Shown piece after piece: positions 30,412 through 39,425 of a stretch of DNA of 48,734 bases. The translations under genes were made by a program, and so were the position numbers. The stretch is from DAOTUB01 sp034437455 (lineage in GTDB: Bacteria > Chloroflexota > Anaerolineae > B4-G1). The stretch covers positions 1-48,734 of the forward strand of contig DAOTUB010000243.1 in NCBI GenBank assembly GCA_034437455.1. The letters run 5' to 3'. The stretch's first letter is position 1, and each line of letters opens with the position of its first letter. The notes beneath the pieces were generated by a model. It was not told where the DNA came from and did not search any database. It saw nothing but the letters and a program-made list of their open reading frames with translations.

Positions 30412-33390
30412 CTAATACATCTTGTACGAACGCGACACCAACGGCAAGTAAATATGATATCCAACGTAAGACACAAGTGTGGCTACCGCCATCTCACTCG
30501 GGTCTGCCACCGACACGGCACTGACGATAGCTGTGTCGGTGTCTCCTTTGGATGCATCGGATGGAACTTGCACCCGCACGTTCACTACTGCTCTTTCACA
30601 CATCGCCAGCGGACCGACGCCGGTTGGAGCAACGGTTGTCCAGGCGTTTCCGGACACCGTCACGGTGAAGGTATCCGCCACATTCCCGGCATTCTCAAGC
30701 TGGAGTGTGTGGGTGACAACTTCGCCGGGATAAGCCGATGCATTGCTAGATGCAGAAATCCAAGCCGCTCCATACTGAGGGGGAGTGCTGTCCACCCGGC
30801 GGGCGAAGTAGATGTCATAATTCAACTGGTCCCCGTTGCGGGGGTCTACCCAAGCCACATAGACATTGCCACTCCCATCCACCACCAGATTGGGGTCGTA
30901 CTGCCAAACGGACTGCCAAACCGGGCCTGCGTCGTCGTTGACCTTGACGCCGCCCTGCCAAGTAGCCCCGCCATCGGTAGAGTAGGCAAAGTAGATGTCA
31001 TAGTAGCAGGATGTGAAGAGGCCATTGAACTCGCAGGCCGCGTTCTGCCAAGCGAGGCAAAGGTTGCCGCACCCGTCTACTGCCAAGCTGGGGCTGCGTT
31101 GACCACCCAAGCCTGTGTCATCAATGATCTTGACGCTGTTCCAGCCATCGGCGGTGAAACTGCCAAAGTAGATATCAGGGTGGTCGTCTTCGTAGGTACT
31201 GTGGCGCCAGTCCGCCCAAGCGACGTAGCGATTGCCACTGCTATCCACTGCTAGACTGTAGTGACTTTCAGAGGCCCGGTGTTTGGAATCGTAGGGCCTA
31301 ACGTTCACGTCCCAGGTCGCGCCACCGTCGGTGGATTTGGCAAAGTAGATGTAGGAGGAGGAGTGTAGGTAGTTGTTCTCCCAAGCAACGTAGACGTTAC
31401 CATTACCGTCCACAGCTAGACTGGGATTGTACCCTTCCTGATTCTGCCAGTAAGTGTCGTAGACCTTAACGTTCGCGCTCCAGGTCGCGCCTCCATCAGT
31501 GGACTTAGCAAAGTAGATGTCGTCCTCCCCATTGCGTTGGTCTTCCCAGGCCATGTAGAGGCTGCCATTCCCGTCCACTGCCAAGCTGGGATTGCTTTCA
31601 GAAGCCGAGCCTGCGTCGTCGTTGACCTGAAAGTCCGCACTCCAAGTAGTCCCGCCATCGGTGGATTTGGCAAAGTAGATATTGTCCTCAATCATGTCTG
31701 TCCAGGCAACGTAGATATTCCCGCTGCTGTCTACCGCCAGGTTGGGGGTATCGGACCATCTGTCGTCGTCGTCAACTTGGACGCTGGCGCTCCAAGTAGC
31801 TCCACTGTCGGTAGATTTGGCAAAGTAGATGTCGCCCTCATCAACGTAGAAAGCATTGCTGTAGTAATCGGAGGAACCATAGGCGCCATCTTCCCAAACA
31901 GCGTAGAGGTTGCCGCCCCCATCCACTGCCAGGCTGGGGTGGCCTTCAAAGCCCGGACCTGCGTCGTCGTTGGCCTTAACATCCTCGCTCCAAGTGGCTC
32001 CGCCATCGGTGGATTTGGCAAAGTAGATGTCATAGTTCCAACTGCGGTCATCCCAAGCAACGTAGAGATTACCGCTGCCGTTCACCGCCAGGCTGGGCTC
32101 GCTGGCCAAACCGGTGTCATTGTCGACCGTAACGTCCGTGCTCCAAGTGGCTCCGCCGTCGGTGGACTTGGCAAAGTAGATGTCAGAGTACTTGTTGCGC
32201 TCGTCCTTCCAGGCAGCATAGATGTTCCCGCTGCTGTCCACCGCCAGACTGGGAGCGTACTGATCGGCAAAGCCGGCGTCGTTGTTGACCTGGGTGTTGG
32301 CGCTCCAGATCGTTCCGCCATCGGTGGATTTGGCAAAGTAGATGTCGGCGTAGAAGTGATCGTCGGAGGAATCATAGTACCCGTCCTCCCAAGCGACGTA
32401 GACGTTGCCACTCCCATCCGCCGTCATGCTGGGGTTGTACCCATACTGCTCACCTAAGCCGATGTCGTCGTTGACTTGAACATTCGCGCTCCAAGTCGCG
32501 CCGCCATCAGTGGATTTAGCGAAGTAGATGTCACCGCGGAAGCCACCGGCGGAATTGTAGTACCCGTCCTCCCAAGCGACATAGACGTTGCCGCTCCCGT
32601 CCACTGCTAGGCTGGGATCGTGCTGCTCGGTCGAGCCAGTGTCGTCGTTGACCTTGATGTCCGTGCTCCAGGTAGCTCCACTGTCGGTGGATTTGGCAAA
32701 GTAGATGTCGTCATCCCCATTGCGCCAGTCCGCCCAGGCAACATAGAGGTTGCCGCTTCCATCCACCGCCAGGCTAGGGCTGTACTGATCAGCCAAGTGG
32801 TCCGGCTCGACAAAGTCAGTGTCATCGTTGACCTTAACATCGGTACTCCATGTGACCCCGCCGTCGCTGGACTTGGCGAAGTAGATGTTATAGTTCCAGT
32901 TGCGGTCGTCCGACCAGGCGACGTAGACATTCCCGCTCCCGTCCACCGCCAGACTGGGAGCGTACTGATCGGCAAAGTCAGTGTCATCGTTGACCTTGAC
33001 GTCCGTGCTCCAAGTGGCTCCGCCGTCGGTGGACTTGGCGAAGTAGATGTCATAGTCCTCATTGCGCTCATCCTTCCAGGCAGCATAGATGTTCCCGCTG
33101 CTGTCCACCGCCAGACTGGGAGCGTACTGACCGCCCCGGCTGACGTCGTCGTTAATCTTAACGTCCGCGCTCCAGTGGTTGGAATCACTGATGACCTCGG
33201 TGTGGTCAAAGTCGCCACCGCTAAAATCAGCGTCGGTGATCTGGGCGTGGGCGGAGGGACGGGGGAGCAGGAGTTCTAGTTTTGTGTCTAGTGGGGCTGG
33301 TGCGGCCTGTGCCAGTGTGATTGCTACGCTACTCCCGATCTGGACGATCAGGAGTGCGAGTGTGATGAACAAATGTGTTATGTGTCTCAT
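30412..33390 (-). CDS. Secreted beta-propeller repeat protein (sialidase-like)
   Basis: This 992-residue exported protein has a signal peptide (about 1-27, hydrophobic ALLIVQIGSSVAI). Its body is 14 tandem units of about 50-65 residues, each with SLAVD-G-GN-YVAW and IYFAK-TDGGATWS, the BNR/Asp-box signature. Catalytic residues of sialidases are not evident, so binding of carbohydrate or protein is more likely. An Ig-like domain (about 890-980) follows, and the end is YHIYLPLVSRSYKMY, a tail seen on many exported Chloroflexota proteins. The ATG at 33390 has a purine-rich site (GGGGGAAAAG) just before it; a longer ORF to 33549 lacks a signal peptide and is rejected. Confidence 0.88.
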   Translation of the reverse strand: MRHITHLFITLALLIVQIGSSVAITLAQAAPAPLDTKLELLLPRPSAHAQITDADFSGGDFDHTEVISDSNHWSADVKINDDVSRGGQYAPSLAVDSSGNIYAAWKDERNEDYDIYFAKSTDGGATWSTDVKVNDDTDFADQYAPSLAVDGSGNVYVAWSDDRNWNYNIYFAKSSDGGVTWSTDVKVNDDTDFVEPDHLADQYSPSLAVDGSGNLYVAWADWRNGDDDIYFAKSTDSGATWSTDIKVNDDTGSTEQHDPSLAVDGSGNVYVAWEDGYYNSAGGFRGDIYFAKSTDGGATWSANVQVNDDIGLGEQYGYNPSMTADGSGNVYVAWEDGYYDSSDDHFYADIYFAKSTDGGTIWSANTQVNNDAGFADQYAPSLAVDSSGNIYAAWKDERNKYSDIYFAKSTDGGATWSTDVTVDNDTGLASEPSLAVNGSGNLYVAWDDRSWNYDIYFAKSTDGGATWSEDVKANDDAGPGFEGHPSLAVDGGGNLYAVWEDGAYGSSDYYSNAFYVDEGDIYFAKSTDSGATWSASVQVDDDDRWSDTPNLAVDSSGNIYVAWTDMIEDNIYFAKSTDGGTTWSADFQVNDDAGSASESNPSLAVDGNGSLYMAWEDQRNGEDDIYFAKSTDGGATWSANVKVYDTYWQNQEGYNPSLAVDGNGNVYVAWENNYLHSSSYIYFAKSTDGGATWDVNVRPYDSKHRASESHYSLAVDSSGNRYVAWADWRHSTYEDDHPDIYFGSFTADGWNSVKIIDDTGLGGQRSPSLAVDGCGNLCLAWQNAACEFNGLFTSCYYDIYFAYSTDGGATWQGGVKVNDDAGPVWQSVWQYDPNLVVDGSGNVYVAWVDPRNGDQLNYDIYFARRVDSTPPQYGAAWISASSNASAYPGEVVTHTLQLENAGNVADTFTVTVSGNAWTTVAPTGVGPLAMCERAVVNVRVQVPSDASKGDTDTAIVSAVSVADPSEMAVATLVSYVGYHIYLPLVSRSYKMY

Positions 33391-33587
33391 CTTTTCCCCC
33401 AATGCTCCTAGCCCCCGTCTTGGGATCGTCTCGGTCGAGGTTAATCCCGCAAACCCGCCTCCGAGGTGGTTTCTTGGCACTACACCCCTTCTCTCCCTCC
33501 CATCCAAAGGGTGCCTTTCTGCTGTCTTGCAAGGATACTTGTGCTTCATATTACTTGCCTATCTCAACCAAACAAATACGTTGTCGG

Positions 33588-34019
33588 TTAGAAGAGGCAC
33601 CCGCCTTCAAATCCGGGTATTTTCGCTTCCCGCAGAGAATCGCAAAGAATGAAAAGATATTGGATTGTACTCGCTTTCTGGCTCCAATCCAAGTCGCGGA
33701 TGTCCAGGTCGTACCAAACTGTATCTGGATCGCCACTTGATAGAAGATCATCTGGTTTTAAGAGACGCTCCATTGCCCACGTAAACCCCAATTGCAATGA
33801 TTTGCTCTCAAAGTCATCTGGAGTAAAGTCGTTCGGTGGGTAACCAATAGGCCTGTTCGGTTTGGGACGATACGACTTTATCCACAGTGTATCACATCCT
33901 TCCAGTTCGTAATCCCGGATGTCCACACCTAGCCCCTCTTTGCATTTTTCATCATCAGCAGCTTTATGGCAATAGTAGAATACGCATTCAGGGTCAGCGA
34001 TCTCGCACTTGTTTACCAT
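33588..34019 (-). CDS. Unknown cytoplasmic protein
   Basis: This 143-residue protein has GGAGG eight bases before its ATG. The N-terminal 45 residues have six Cys (KCEIADPECVFYYCHKA and later), then a proline-rich loop (RPKPNRPIGYPP) and an acidic C-terminal half with DLDIRDLDW. No membrane segment is seen. The Cys spacing could bind a metal. I do not recognise the family and the neighbours give no clear role; it lies alone between the propeller gene and the HdrA fusion. Confidence 0.55.
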   Translation of the reverse strand: MVNKCEIADPECVFYYCHKAADDEKCKEGLGVDIRDYELEGCDTLWIKSYRPKPNRPIGYPPNDFTPDDFESKSLQLGFTWAMERLLKPDDLLSSGDPDTVWYDLDIRDLDWSQKASTIQYLFILCDSLREAKIPGFEGGCLF

Positions 34020-34155
34020 TCCCAAGTCCTCCTATCTACAGGGAGCGTAAGCCGCCTGTTGTGCTCATTACTATACTTTTGCGGTTTTCTCAAGTGTCTC
34101 TCCTCCCACTATGTAGGAAAACACCTCCTGGCGTTTCTATCGTTTCTTTTTATAC

Positions 34156-37100
34156 TTACCCCACCTCTACATACTCCAGCTCCAGCAGCGCCATGATCTC
34201 CGCCTCTACCTGCCGATCTCGATAGCGAATCAACTGGATCGCCTTGGCCGGACACTCAGAGACACAGACGCCGCAGCCGTGGCACTGGGCCGATTCGATG
34301 TAGGCCGCGCCGATGATGCCGCCCACGCCGATAAACTCGGCCTTGATCTGCGGCACGTTGTACGGACAGATGCGCACGCAGGTCAGACAGGCGACGCATT
34401 TTTCCTCGTCCACCTGCGCCACGACGCCGCCGACCTCGAGCACATCCTTGCCCAGAACCGTCAGCGCCCGACCCGCAGCGGCCTGCGCCTGCACGATCGA
34501 CTCGTCCAGGAACTTGGGATAGTGAGCCGCCCCGGCCAGAAAGATGCCGTCGCTGGAAAAGTCAACCGGGCGCAGCTTGACGTGCGCCTCCAGGAAAAAT
34601 TTGTCCAGGTCCAACGACACCTTGAGGCGCGTCGCCAGATCTTGTACCCCTTCCGGCGGAACCAGGGGCATGCTCAATACCAGCAGGTCTGGCTGATACA
34701 CCATCTCTTTACCCAGCATCGGCTCCTGCACCGCGATCTGCAATCCCGCGTCCGTCACTCCTACTTCTGGCTTGCGGTCAAATTCATAGTGTATGAACAT
34801 CACTCCCTGGCGTCGCGCTTCCCGGTACAGCCGCTCCTTGAAGCCATAGGTGCGGATGTCGTGGTACAGCACGGTGATCTGCGCCTGGGGATTCCGCTTC
34901 TTGAGCGCCAACGCGTTCTTGATCGCCGTCGTGCAGCAGATGCGGGAGCAATATCGCTCCGCCGGGCCAACGCAGAGGATCATTGTGACCGAGTCCGGCA
35001 GATCTTGCTCCGAGGCCAGCCGCTCCTCAAATTCCTGCTGGGTGAGGATGCGCGGGTCTGTGCCGTAGCCATACTCCGGCCCTCGATACTCCACGCCGCC
35101 CGTCGCCACGATGGTCGCCCCGTGGCGTATCTCGATCTCCCCATCAGGGGTGCGCAACTGCGAGGTAAAGCTGCCGACGAAACCGCTGCTCTCCAGATAC
35201 TCGCTCTGCAGGTGCACGGTAATCTGAGCGTGGCCTTCCACCCGCTCGATCAATTGCTGCAAGAAAGCCTGAGGGTCGCGCCAGACCAGCTCTCCCTTGC
35301 CGTTCCCCCGCGCCTGAGCGCTCTCCCAATCCGCGATCTGCTTTACGTGCCACAAATTTCCGCCCAGTCGCTCGGCCCTTTCGACCAGATGCACCGGAAA
35401 GCCCTGGTCGGCCAGCGTCAGCGCCGCCGTCATCCCTGCCGCCCCGCCGCCGACGACGAGGGCCGCCTTTTGCACCGGCACCTCGGTCTTGCGGAGCGGT
35501 TCCAACCGCAGCGCCTTTGCCGCCGCCATCCGCACCAGATCCTTCGCCTTCTCCGTCGCCGCATCCCACTGATCGGGATGCACCCAGGAGCACTGGTTGC
35601 GAATGTTCGCCATCTGGAACATGCCGGGGTTCAGCCCCGCCTGGCGGATGGAATCCTGGAACAGCGGCTCGTGGGTCAGCGGCGTGCAGGAGGCGACCAC
35701 GACCCGGTTCAGCTCCAGCTCTTTGGTCTGCTCTGTGATGTGCTGGATCGAGTCCTGCGAGCAGGTGTACAGATTGTGCTCGGCGTGCACCACGCCCGGC
35801 AGGCTCAGCGCGTACTCCGCCACCGCCGGCACATCGAGAAAGCCTCCAATGTTCGACCCGCAGTGACAGACAAAGACGCCCACCCGGGGATCTTGCTCCA
35901 TCACGTCCCGCTCCGGCGGATAGACCACATCCTCCGTGCGGGTCCAACGAGCCGGAGCCAACACCTCCCCGGCAGCCGCAGCCGCCCCACTGGCCTCGAC
36001 CACCGTCTCGGGAATGTCCTTCGGGCTGCGGAACGGCCCCACGGCAAAGATGCCCGGCCTGCTCGTCTGGAGCGGCTGGAAGGGAAGCGTGCGACAGAAA
36101 CCATGCTCGTCCAGATCCACGTCCAGCCGCCGCCCCAACTCGCGCACATTATCCGAGATCTCCACCCCCACGGAGAGCACCACCAGGTCAAACTCCTCCT
36201 CGACGATGGATGGCCCCTCCGCTCCATTCTGCACGTAATTCAGGAGCAAGTTTTGGGTTTGCGGATCCTGCCGGATCTTGGAAGTGCGGCAGCGGACGTA
36301 GCGGATGCCATACCGCTCCTGGGCGCGCTGATAATATTCCAGGTATCCCTTGCTAAAGGCCCGCATATCCATCATAAAGACGGTGACCTCTGTACCCGGC
36401 TCGTGCTCGATCGCCATGATGCCCTCTTTGGTGGCGTACATGCAACAGAACGATGAGCAATAATCGTGCGTCTGATCGCGGGAACCCACGCACTGGATGA
36501 AAGCAATGCGCTTTGGCGTCTCTCCATCCGAGAGACGTTGCACGTGACCGTGGGTCGGGCCAGAGGCGCTCAACAGGCGCTCGAACTGGAGCGCGGTGAT
36601 CACGTTGGGGTAGCGCCCCCAACCGTACTCGGACGACTTTTCGGCAGGGTAGGCTTCGTAGCCAGGGGCCAGGATGACCGCGCCTACTTCGATCTCTTGA
36701 ATCTGCTCCACCATATCGTGGTTGATCGCGTCGGCCTGACAGGCGTACCAGCAACTCAGGCACTCGGAGCAGATGCCACAGGCCAGGCAGCGGGCCGCCT
36801 CCGCCTGAGCCAACTCGTCGGTGTAGCCGGTCTCCACCTCGGCAAAGTTAGCCACGCGCTCCGCCACATCCAGCTCGGGCACGGGTACGCGAGGGGTGAC
36901 CTTCACCTCTCCTCGCTCAATCCGCTCGTGGATCTCTGCCTGGCTCAAGTCGACCACGGGCAGGTCCGGCTTTGGCTCCGGCTCCAACTCCTCGCCCCGC
37001 AGGTAGCGATGGATCGACTCGGCGGCCTGGTGCCCGGAGGCCACGGCCTCGATGACAAAGGCGGTGCCGGTAGTGGCGTCGCCGGCCGCGAACACCCCTG

Positions 37101-38685
37101 GGCGCGTCGCCGCCATCGTATTCGGATTGACCGCGATGGTCTGCTGGCGAGTAAAGCCCACGCCGGCGCTATCGGGGATAAAGGCGAGGCCGGCGCGCTG
37201 GCCGATGGAAAAGACGACAATGTCACACGGGATAATATGCTCTGACCCTGGCTCGGTCTCCAAAACGAGCCGGCCGTCGGGGCCGAATTCCATAAAAGTG
37301 ACGTTTACGCACTCCAGACCGCCGATGCCGCCCTTCTCATTTTCGACGATGCGTTTGAAGGAACGGCTAGGGTATATCTGCACGCCCTCGGCCTGGGCGT
37401 CCTCGATCTCCCAATCGTGGGCCGGCATCGTCTCGCGGCTCTCCAGGCAAGCCATGTGAACCTCGGCTGCGCCCAAGCGCACCGACGTGCGAGCCACGTC
37501 TATCGCCACGTTGCCGCCTCCCAGCACCATCACTCGCTTCCCGGCGACGTCGGGCGGATTGCCCAGGCGCACGTCGCGCAAAAAGACGGTGTTGACCATC
37601 ACGCCGGGCAGGTCCGCGCCCTCGATGGGGAGCGTGCGCCCCTCGTGCGCGCCGACGGAAATGAGCACCGAGTCGAACCCTTGGTCAAAGATGTCGTCCA
37701 GGCTCTCGACCGTCGTGTTGAGTCGCAGCTCGACCCCTAGGTCGACAATGTCCTGCACCTCCCGGTCCACGATCTCGGTGGGCAGCCGGTACTCGGGAAC
37801 CCCGACCCGCAACATCCCGCCGGCCACGGGCAGCGCCTCGAACACGGTCACCTCGTACCCTTGCTTGCACAAGTCCTGGGCGGTCGTCAGCCCACAGGGG
37901 CCTGCGCCGATGATGGCCACCCGCTCCTCGTACACGCGCTCCGCCGGTTCTGGAGCCACCCGGGGCTGAGCATAGACCTTGTCGGTCACAAACCGTTTGA
38001 GGGCGCGGATATTGATGGGATCGTCCAGTTTGCCCCGGTTGCAGGCGTCCTCGCAACGGTGGTTACAGATGCGGCCACAGATACCGGGGAAAGGATTATC
38101 CTCCTTGATCACCCGCAGCGCGTCCTCGTAGCGGCCCTCGCGGATGAGGGCGATGTACCCCTGGGCGCGCTGGTGGGCGGGACAGGCGTCCCGGCAGGGA
38201 GAGATGCCCCGCTTCTCGATAGCAAAGGCATTCGGCACCGCCTGGGGATACAGCTTGTACGCCGCGTGTTGCTCCGTCAACCCCTCGTCGAAATGACCGG
38301 GGATGATCACCGGGCAGACGTCGGCGCAATCGCCGCAGCCGGTGCATTTGTCCACGTCGATGTAGCGCGGGCGCGTCCGCACCTGGACGGTAAAATCGCC
38401 GGCGTCGCCCTTGATACCGAGGACGTCGCTGTCCATCAACAGCTCGATGTTGAGATGACGGCCACAATCGACCAGCTTGGGGCTGACGATGCACATCGCG
38501 CAGTCATTGGTGGGAAACGTCTTGTCCAGTTGCGCCATGTGCCCACCGATAGCCGACTTGGTTTCGACCATATAGACCTTGTAGCCGGACTCGGCCAGAT
38601 CTAGCGACGCCTGGATGCCGGCGATCCCTCCACCAACGACCATCACTGCGCCGACGGGGCCATTTTGTTTGATAGTCTGTTTCAT
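34156..38685 (-). CDS. hdrA: HdrA-GltD-HdrA fusion, electron-bifurcating hub protein
   Basis: This 1509-residue flavoprotein starts as HdrA with FAD motif GGGIAG (18-23), DCAMC (61-65) and a [4Fe-4S] site CTGCGDCADVCP (114-125). A full GltD/NfnB-like NAD(P)H module is inserted at about 160-650, with the N-terminal cluster region CRDACPAH..CGRICNHRCEDAC, then FAD (GAGPCGL, 261-267) and NAD(P)H (LGGGNVAIDVA, 388-398) sites. HdrA resumes (CVGSRD..CSSFCCMYA), a second HdrA follows from about 965 (VFVCHCGSN, VVGGGAAGMTA, CSRICCTTA), and two C-terminal ferredoxin clusters (CVACLTCVRICP, CHGCGVCVSECP) end the chain. It could couple NAD(P)H to ferredoxin and HdrCB. The ATG at 38685 has GAGAGGCGG upstream; a 15-residue longer start lies in repeat DNA. 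Confidence 0.92.
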   Translation of the reverse strand: MKQTIKQNGPVGAVMVVGGGIAGIQASLDLAESGYKVYMVETKSAIGGHMAQLDKTFPTNDCAMCIVSPKLVDCGRHLNIELLMDSDVLGIKGDAGDFTVQVRTRPRYIDVDKCTGCGDCADVCPVIIPGHFDEGLTEQHAAYKLYPQAVPNAFAIEKRGISPCRDACPAHQRAQGYIALIREGRYEDALRVIKEDNPFPGICGRICNHRCEDACNRGKLDDPINIRALKRFVTDKVYAQPRVAPEPAERVYEERVAIIGAGPCGLTTAQDLCKQGYEVTVFEALPVAGGMLRVGVPEYRLPTEIVDREVQDIVDLGVELRLNTTVESLDDIFDQGFDSVLISVGAHEGRTLPIEGADLPGVMVNTVFLRDVRLGNPPDVAGKRVMVLGGGNVAIDVARTSVRLGAAEVHMACLESRETMPAHDWEIEDAQAEGVQIYPSRSFKRIVENEKGGIGGLECVNVTFMEFGPDGRLVLETEPGSEHIIPCDIVVFSIGQRAGLAFIPDSAGVGFTRQQTIAVNPNTMAATRPGVFAAGDATTGTAFVIEAVASGHQAAESIHRYLRGEELEPEPKPDLPVVDLSQAEIHERIERGEVKVTPRVPVPELDVAERVANFAEVETGYTDELAQAEAARCLACGICSECLSCWYACQADAINHDMVEQIQEIEVGAVILAPGYEAYPAEKSSEYGWGRYPNVITALQFERLLSASGPTHGHVQRLSDGETPKRIAFIQCVGSRDQTHDYCSSFCCMYATKEGIMAIEHEPGTEVTVFMMDMRAFSKGYLEYYQRAQERYGIRYVRCRTSKIRQDPQTQNLLLNYVQNGAEGPSIVEEEFDLVVLSVGVEISDNVRELGRRLDVDLDEHGFCRTLPFQPLQTSRPGIFAVGPFRSPKDIPETVVEASGAAAAAGEVLAPARWTRTEDVVYPPERDVMEQDPRVGVFVCHCGSNIGGFLDVPAVAEYALSLPGVVHAEHNLYTCSQDSIQHITEQTKELELNRVVVASCTPLTHEPLFQDSIRQAGLNPGMFQMANIRNQCSWVHPDQWDAATEKAKDLVRMAAAKALRLEPLRKTEVPVQKAALVVGGGAAGMTAALTLADQGFPVHLVERAERLGGNLWHVKQIADWESAQARGNGKGELVWRDPQAFLQQLIERVEGHAQITVHLQSEYLESSGFVGSFTSQLRTPDGEIEIRHGATIVATGGVEYRGPEYGYGTDPRILTQQEFEERLASEQDLPDSVTMILCVGPAERYCSRICCTTAIKNALALKKRNPQAQITVLYHDIRTYGFKERLYREARRQGVMFIHYEFDRKPEVGVTDAGLQIAVQEPMLGKEMVYQPDLLVLSMPLVPPEGVQDLATRLKVSLDLDKFFLEAHVKLRPVDFSSDGIFLAGAAHYPKFLDESIVQAQAAAGRALTVLGKDVLEVGGVVAQVDEEKCVACLTCVRICPYNVPQIKAEFIGVGGIIGAAYIESAQCHGCGVCVSECPAKAIQLIRYRDRQVEAEIMALLELEYVEVG

Positions 38686-38713
38686 TTTTTCCGCCTCTCC
38701 CCTGAAATAACTC

Positions 38714-38796
38714 TGTAGGTCGGCAGGCAACCGAAGGTCGCACGTTATCCGACCCTGGCGATTAGTCGGATTGTTCCAATCCGCAATCGCCCTACA
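38714..38796. repeat. Two-hairpin repeat with TGTAGG/CCTACA ends
   Basis: TGTAGG (38714-38719) and CCTACA (38791-38796) close the element. Inside, GGTCGG pairs with CCGACC (38719-38724 and 38749-38754), and GCGATT..CGGATT pairs with AATCCG..AATCGC around loop GTTCC. The layout of an outer stem and two hairpins matches the elements at 1023 and 7422, with different sequence. Confidence 0.75.
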
Positions 38797-38835
38797 TTTT
38801 CACCCTTCAGGATGAACAGAGTCCATGGTGACTCC

Positions 38836-38888
38836 TCGCTTGGTTTCGATACGGCCCTTTGGGCCTACTCAACCGGCGCTCGCTCCAG
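38836..38888. repeat. Partial copy of the GGTTGAGTAG/TTCGATACG repeat
   Basis: CTTGGTTTCGATACG followed by CTACTCAACCGGCGCTCGCTC matches the right half of the element at 44417 and of the one at 6890. The last bases encode the C-terminal tail of the MvhD at 38869 (ATGASAG), so the repeat has extended the reading frame. Confidence 0.7.
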
Positions 38889-39345
38889 TGGCCTGAGCAG
38901 TTACTTTCAATTTACCATTCCTGAGCGGGCTGGGTCCCAAGGCGCGCACCCGCTCCGTCATCTCCCGCACCGCGTTGGCGAACGTTTCTCCCATCCCCCC
39001 GGAGACAAAGTACATCTCCAGCCGCTCGCCGCCCAACCCGACCTCGTCCAGCAGTTCCTTGACGTACTTTACCCGCGCGTGGCCGCGCTCGTTCCCGCGC
39101 ACGTGATGACAGTTCCCGATCGGGCACCCCACCACACAGACCCCATCCGCCCCCTGCTCGAACGCCTCCAGCAGGTAACGCGCGTCCGTCTTGCCCGTGC
39201 AGGGCAGCTTGATCAACTTGATATTCGCCGGGTACCTGATACGCAGCGCGCCGGCCGTATCAATCGCCATATACGCGCAGTAAATACACGTGAAAACAGT
39301 GATCTCCGGCTCAAAGCCGTCCTTCACTCCATCCTGCTCAACCAT
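38869..39345 (-). CDS. mvhD: MvhD-type hydrogenase delta subunit, Cys form 1
   Basis: This 158-residue [2Fe-2S] electron carrier has ligand Cys at 20, 23, 49, 74 and 79 in FTCIYCAY, LPCTGK and VGCPIGNCHHVRGN. In studied complexes MvhD docks HdrA to a hydrogenase or formate dehydrogenase. The ATG at 39345 follows AGAGGTG; longer ORF starts run through the TTCATTG array and are rejected. The C-terminal tail past LGPSPL is encoded by a dispersed repeat. It lies between the two HdrA-type genes, 77 bases after the larger tandem HdrA. Confidence 0.9.
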   Translation of the reverse strand: MVEQDGVKDGFEPEITVFTCIYCAYMAIDTAGALRIRYPANIKLIKLPCTGKTDARYLLEAFEQGADGVCVVGCPIGNCHHVRGNERGHARVKYVKELLDEVGLGGERLEMYFVSGGMGETFANAVREMTERVRALGPSPLRNGKLKVTAQATGASAG

Positions 39346-39360
39346 CAACACCTCTTGCTC

Positions 39361-39425
39361 ATTCTTCATTGTTAATTGTTCATTGTTCATTGTTACTTGT
39401 TCATTGTTCATTGTTACTTGTTCAC
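39361..39425. repeat. TTCATTG/TTACTTG heptamer array between hdrA and mvhD
   Basis: About nine tandem heptamer-like units (TTCATTG with TTACTTG and TTAATTG variants) fill the gap. A higher-order unit of GTTCATTGTTCATTGTTACT is repeated. The hdrA stop lies within its end. Confidence 0.8.

Noticed and set aside
33391..33549. N-terminal extension of the propeller protein
   Set aside because: The extra 53 residues are Arg/Gly-rich and precede a perfect signal peptide; the internal ATG at 33390 has a purine-rich ribosome site.
33391..33587. Leader of the propeller gene considered as a c-di-GMP riboswitch
   Set aside because: The conserved core segments of the GEMM-type aptamer are not present; only generic hairpins were seen.
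34279..36456. Long plus-strand ORF of 725 residues opposite the HdrA fusion
   Set aside because: It is an antisense shadow of a high-GC gene; its translation is His/Arg/Leu-rich with no family motif, and the minus-strand frame has intact Hdr, FAD and ferredoxin motifs.
39346..39411. N-terminal extension of the MvhD at 38869
   Set aside because: It is read from the TTCATTG array (NNEQ repeats), with no ribosome site; the ATG at 39345 fits better.
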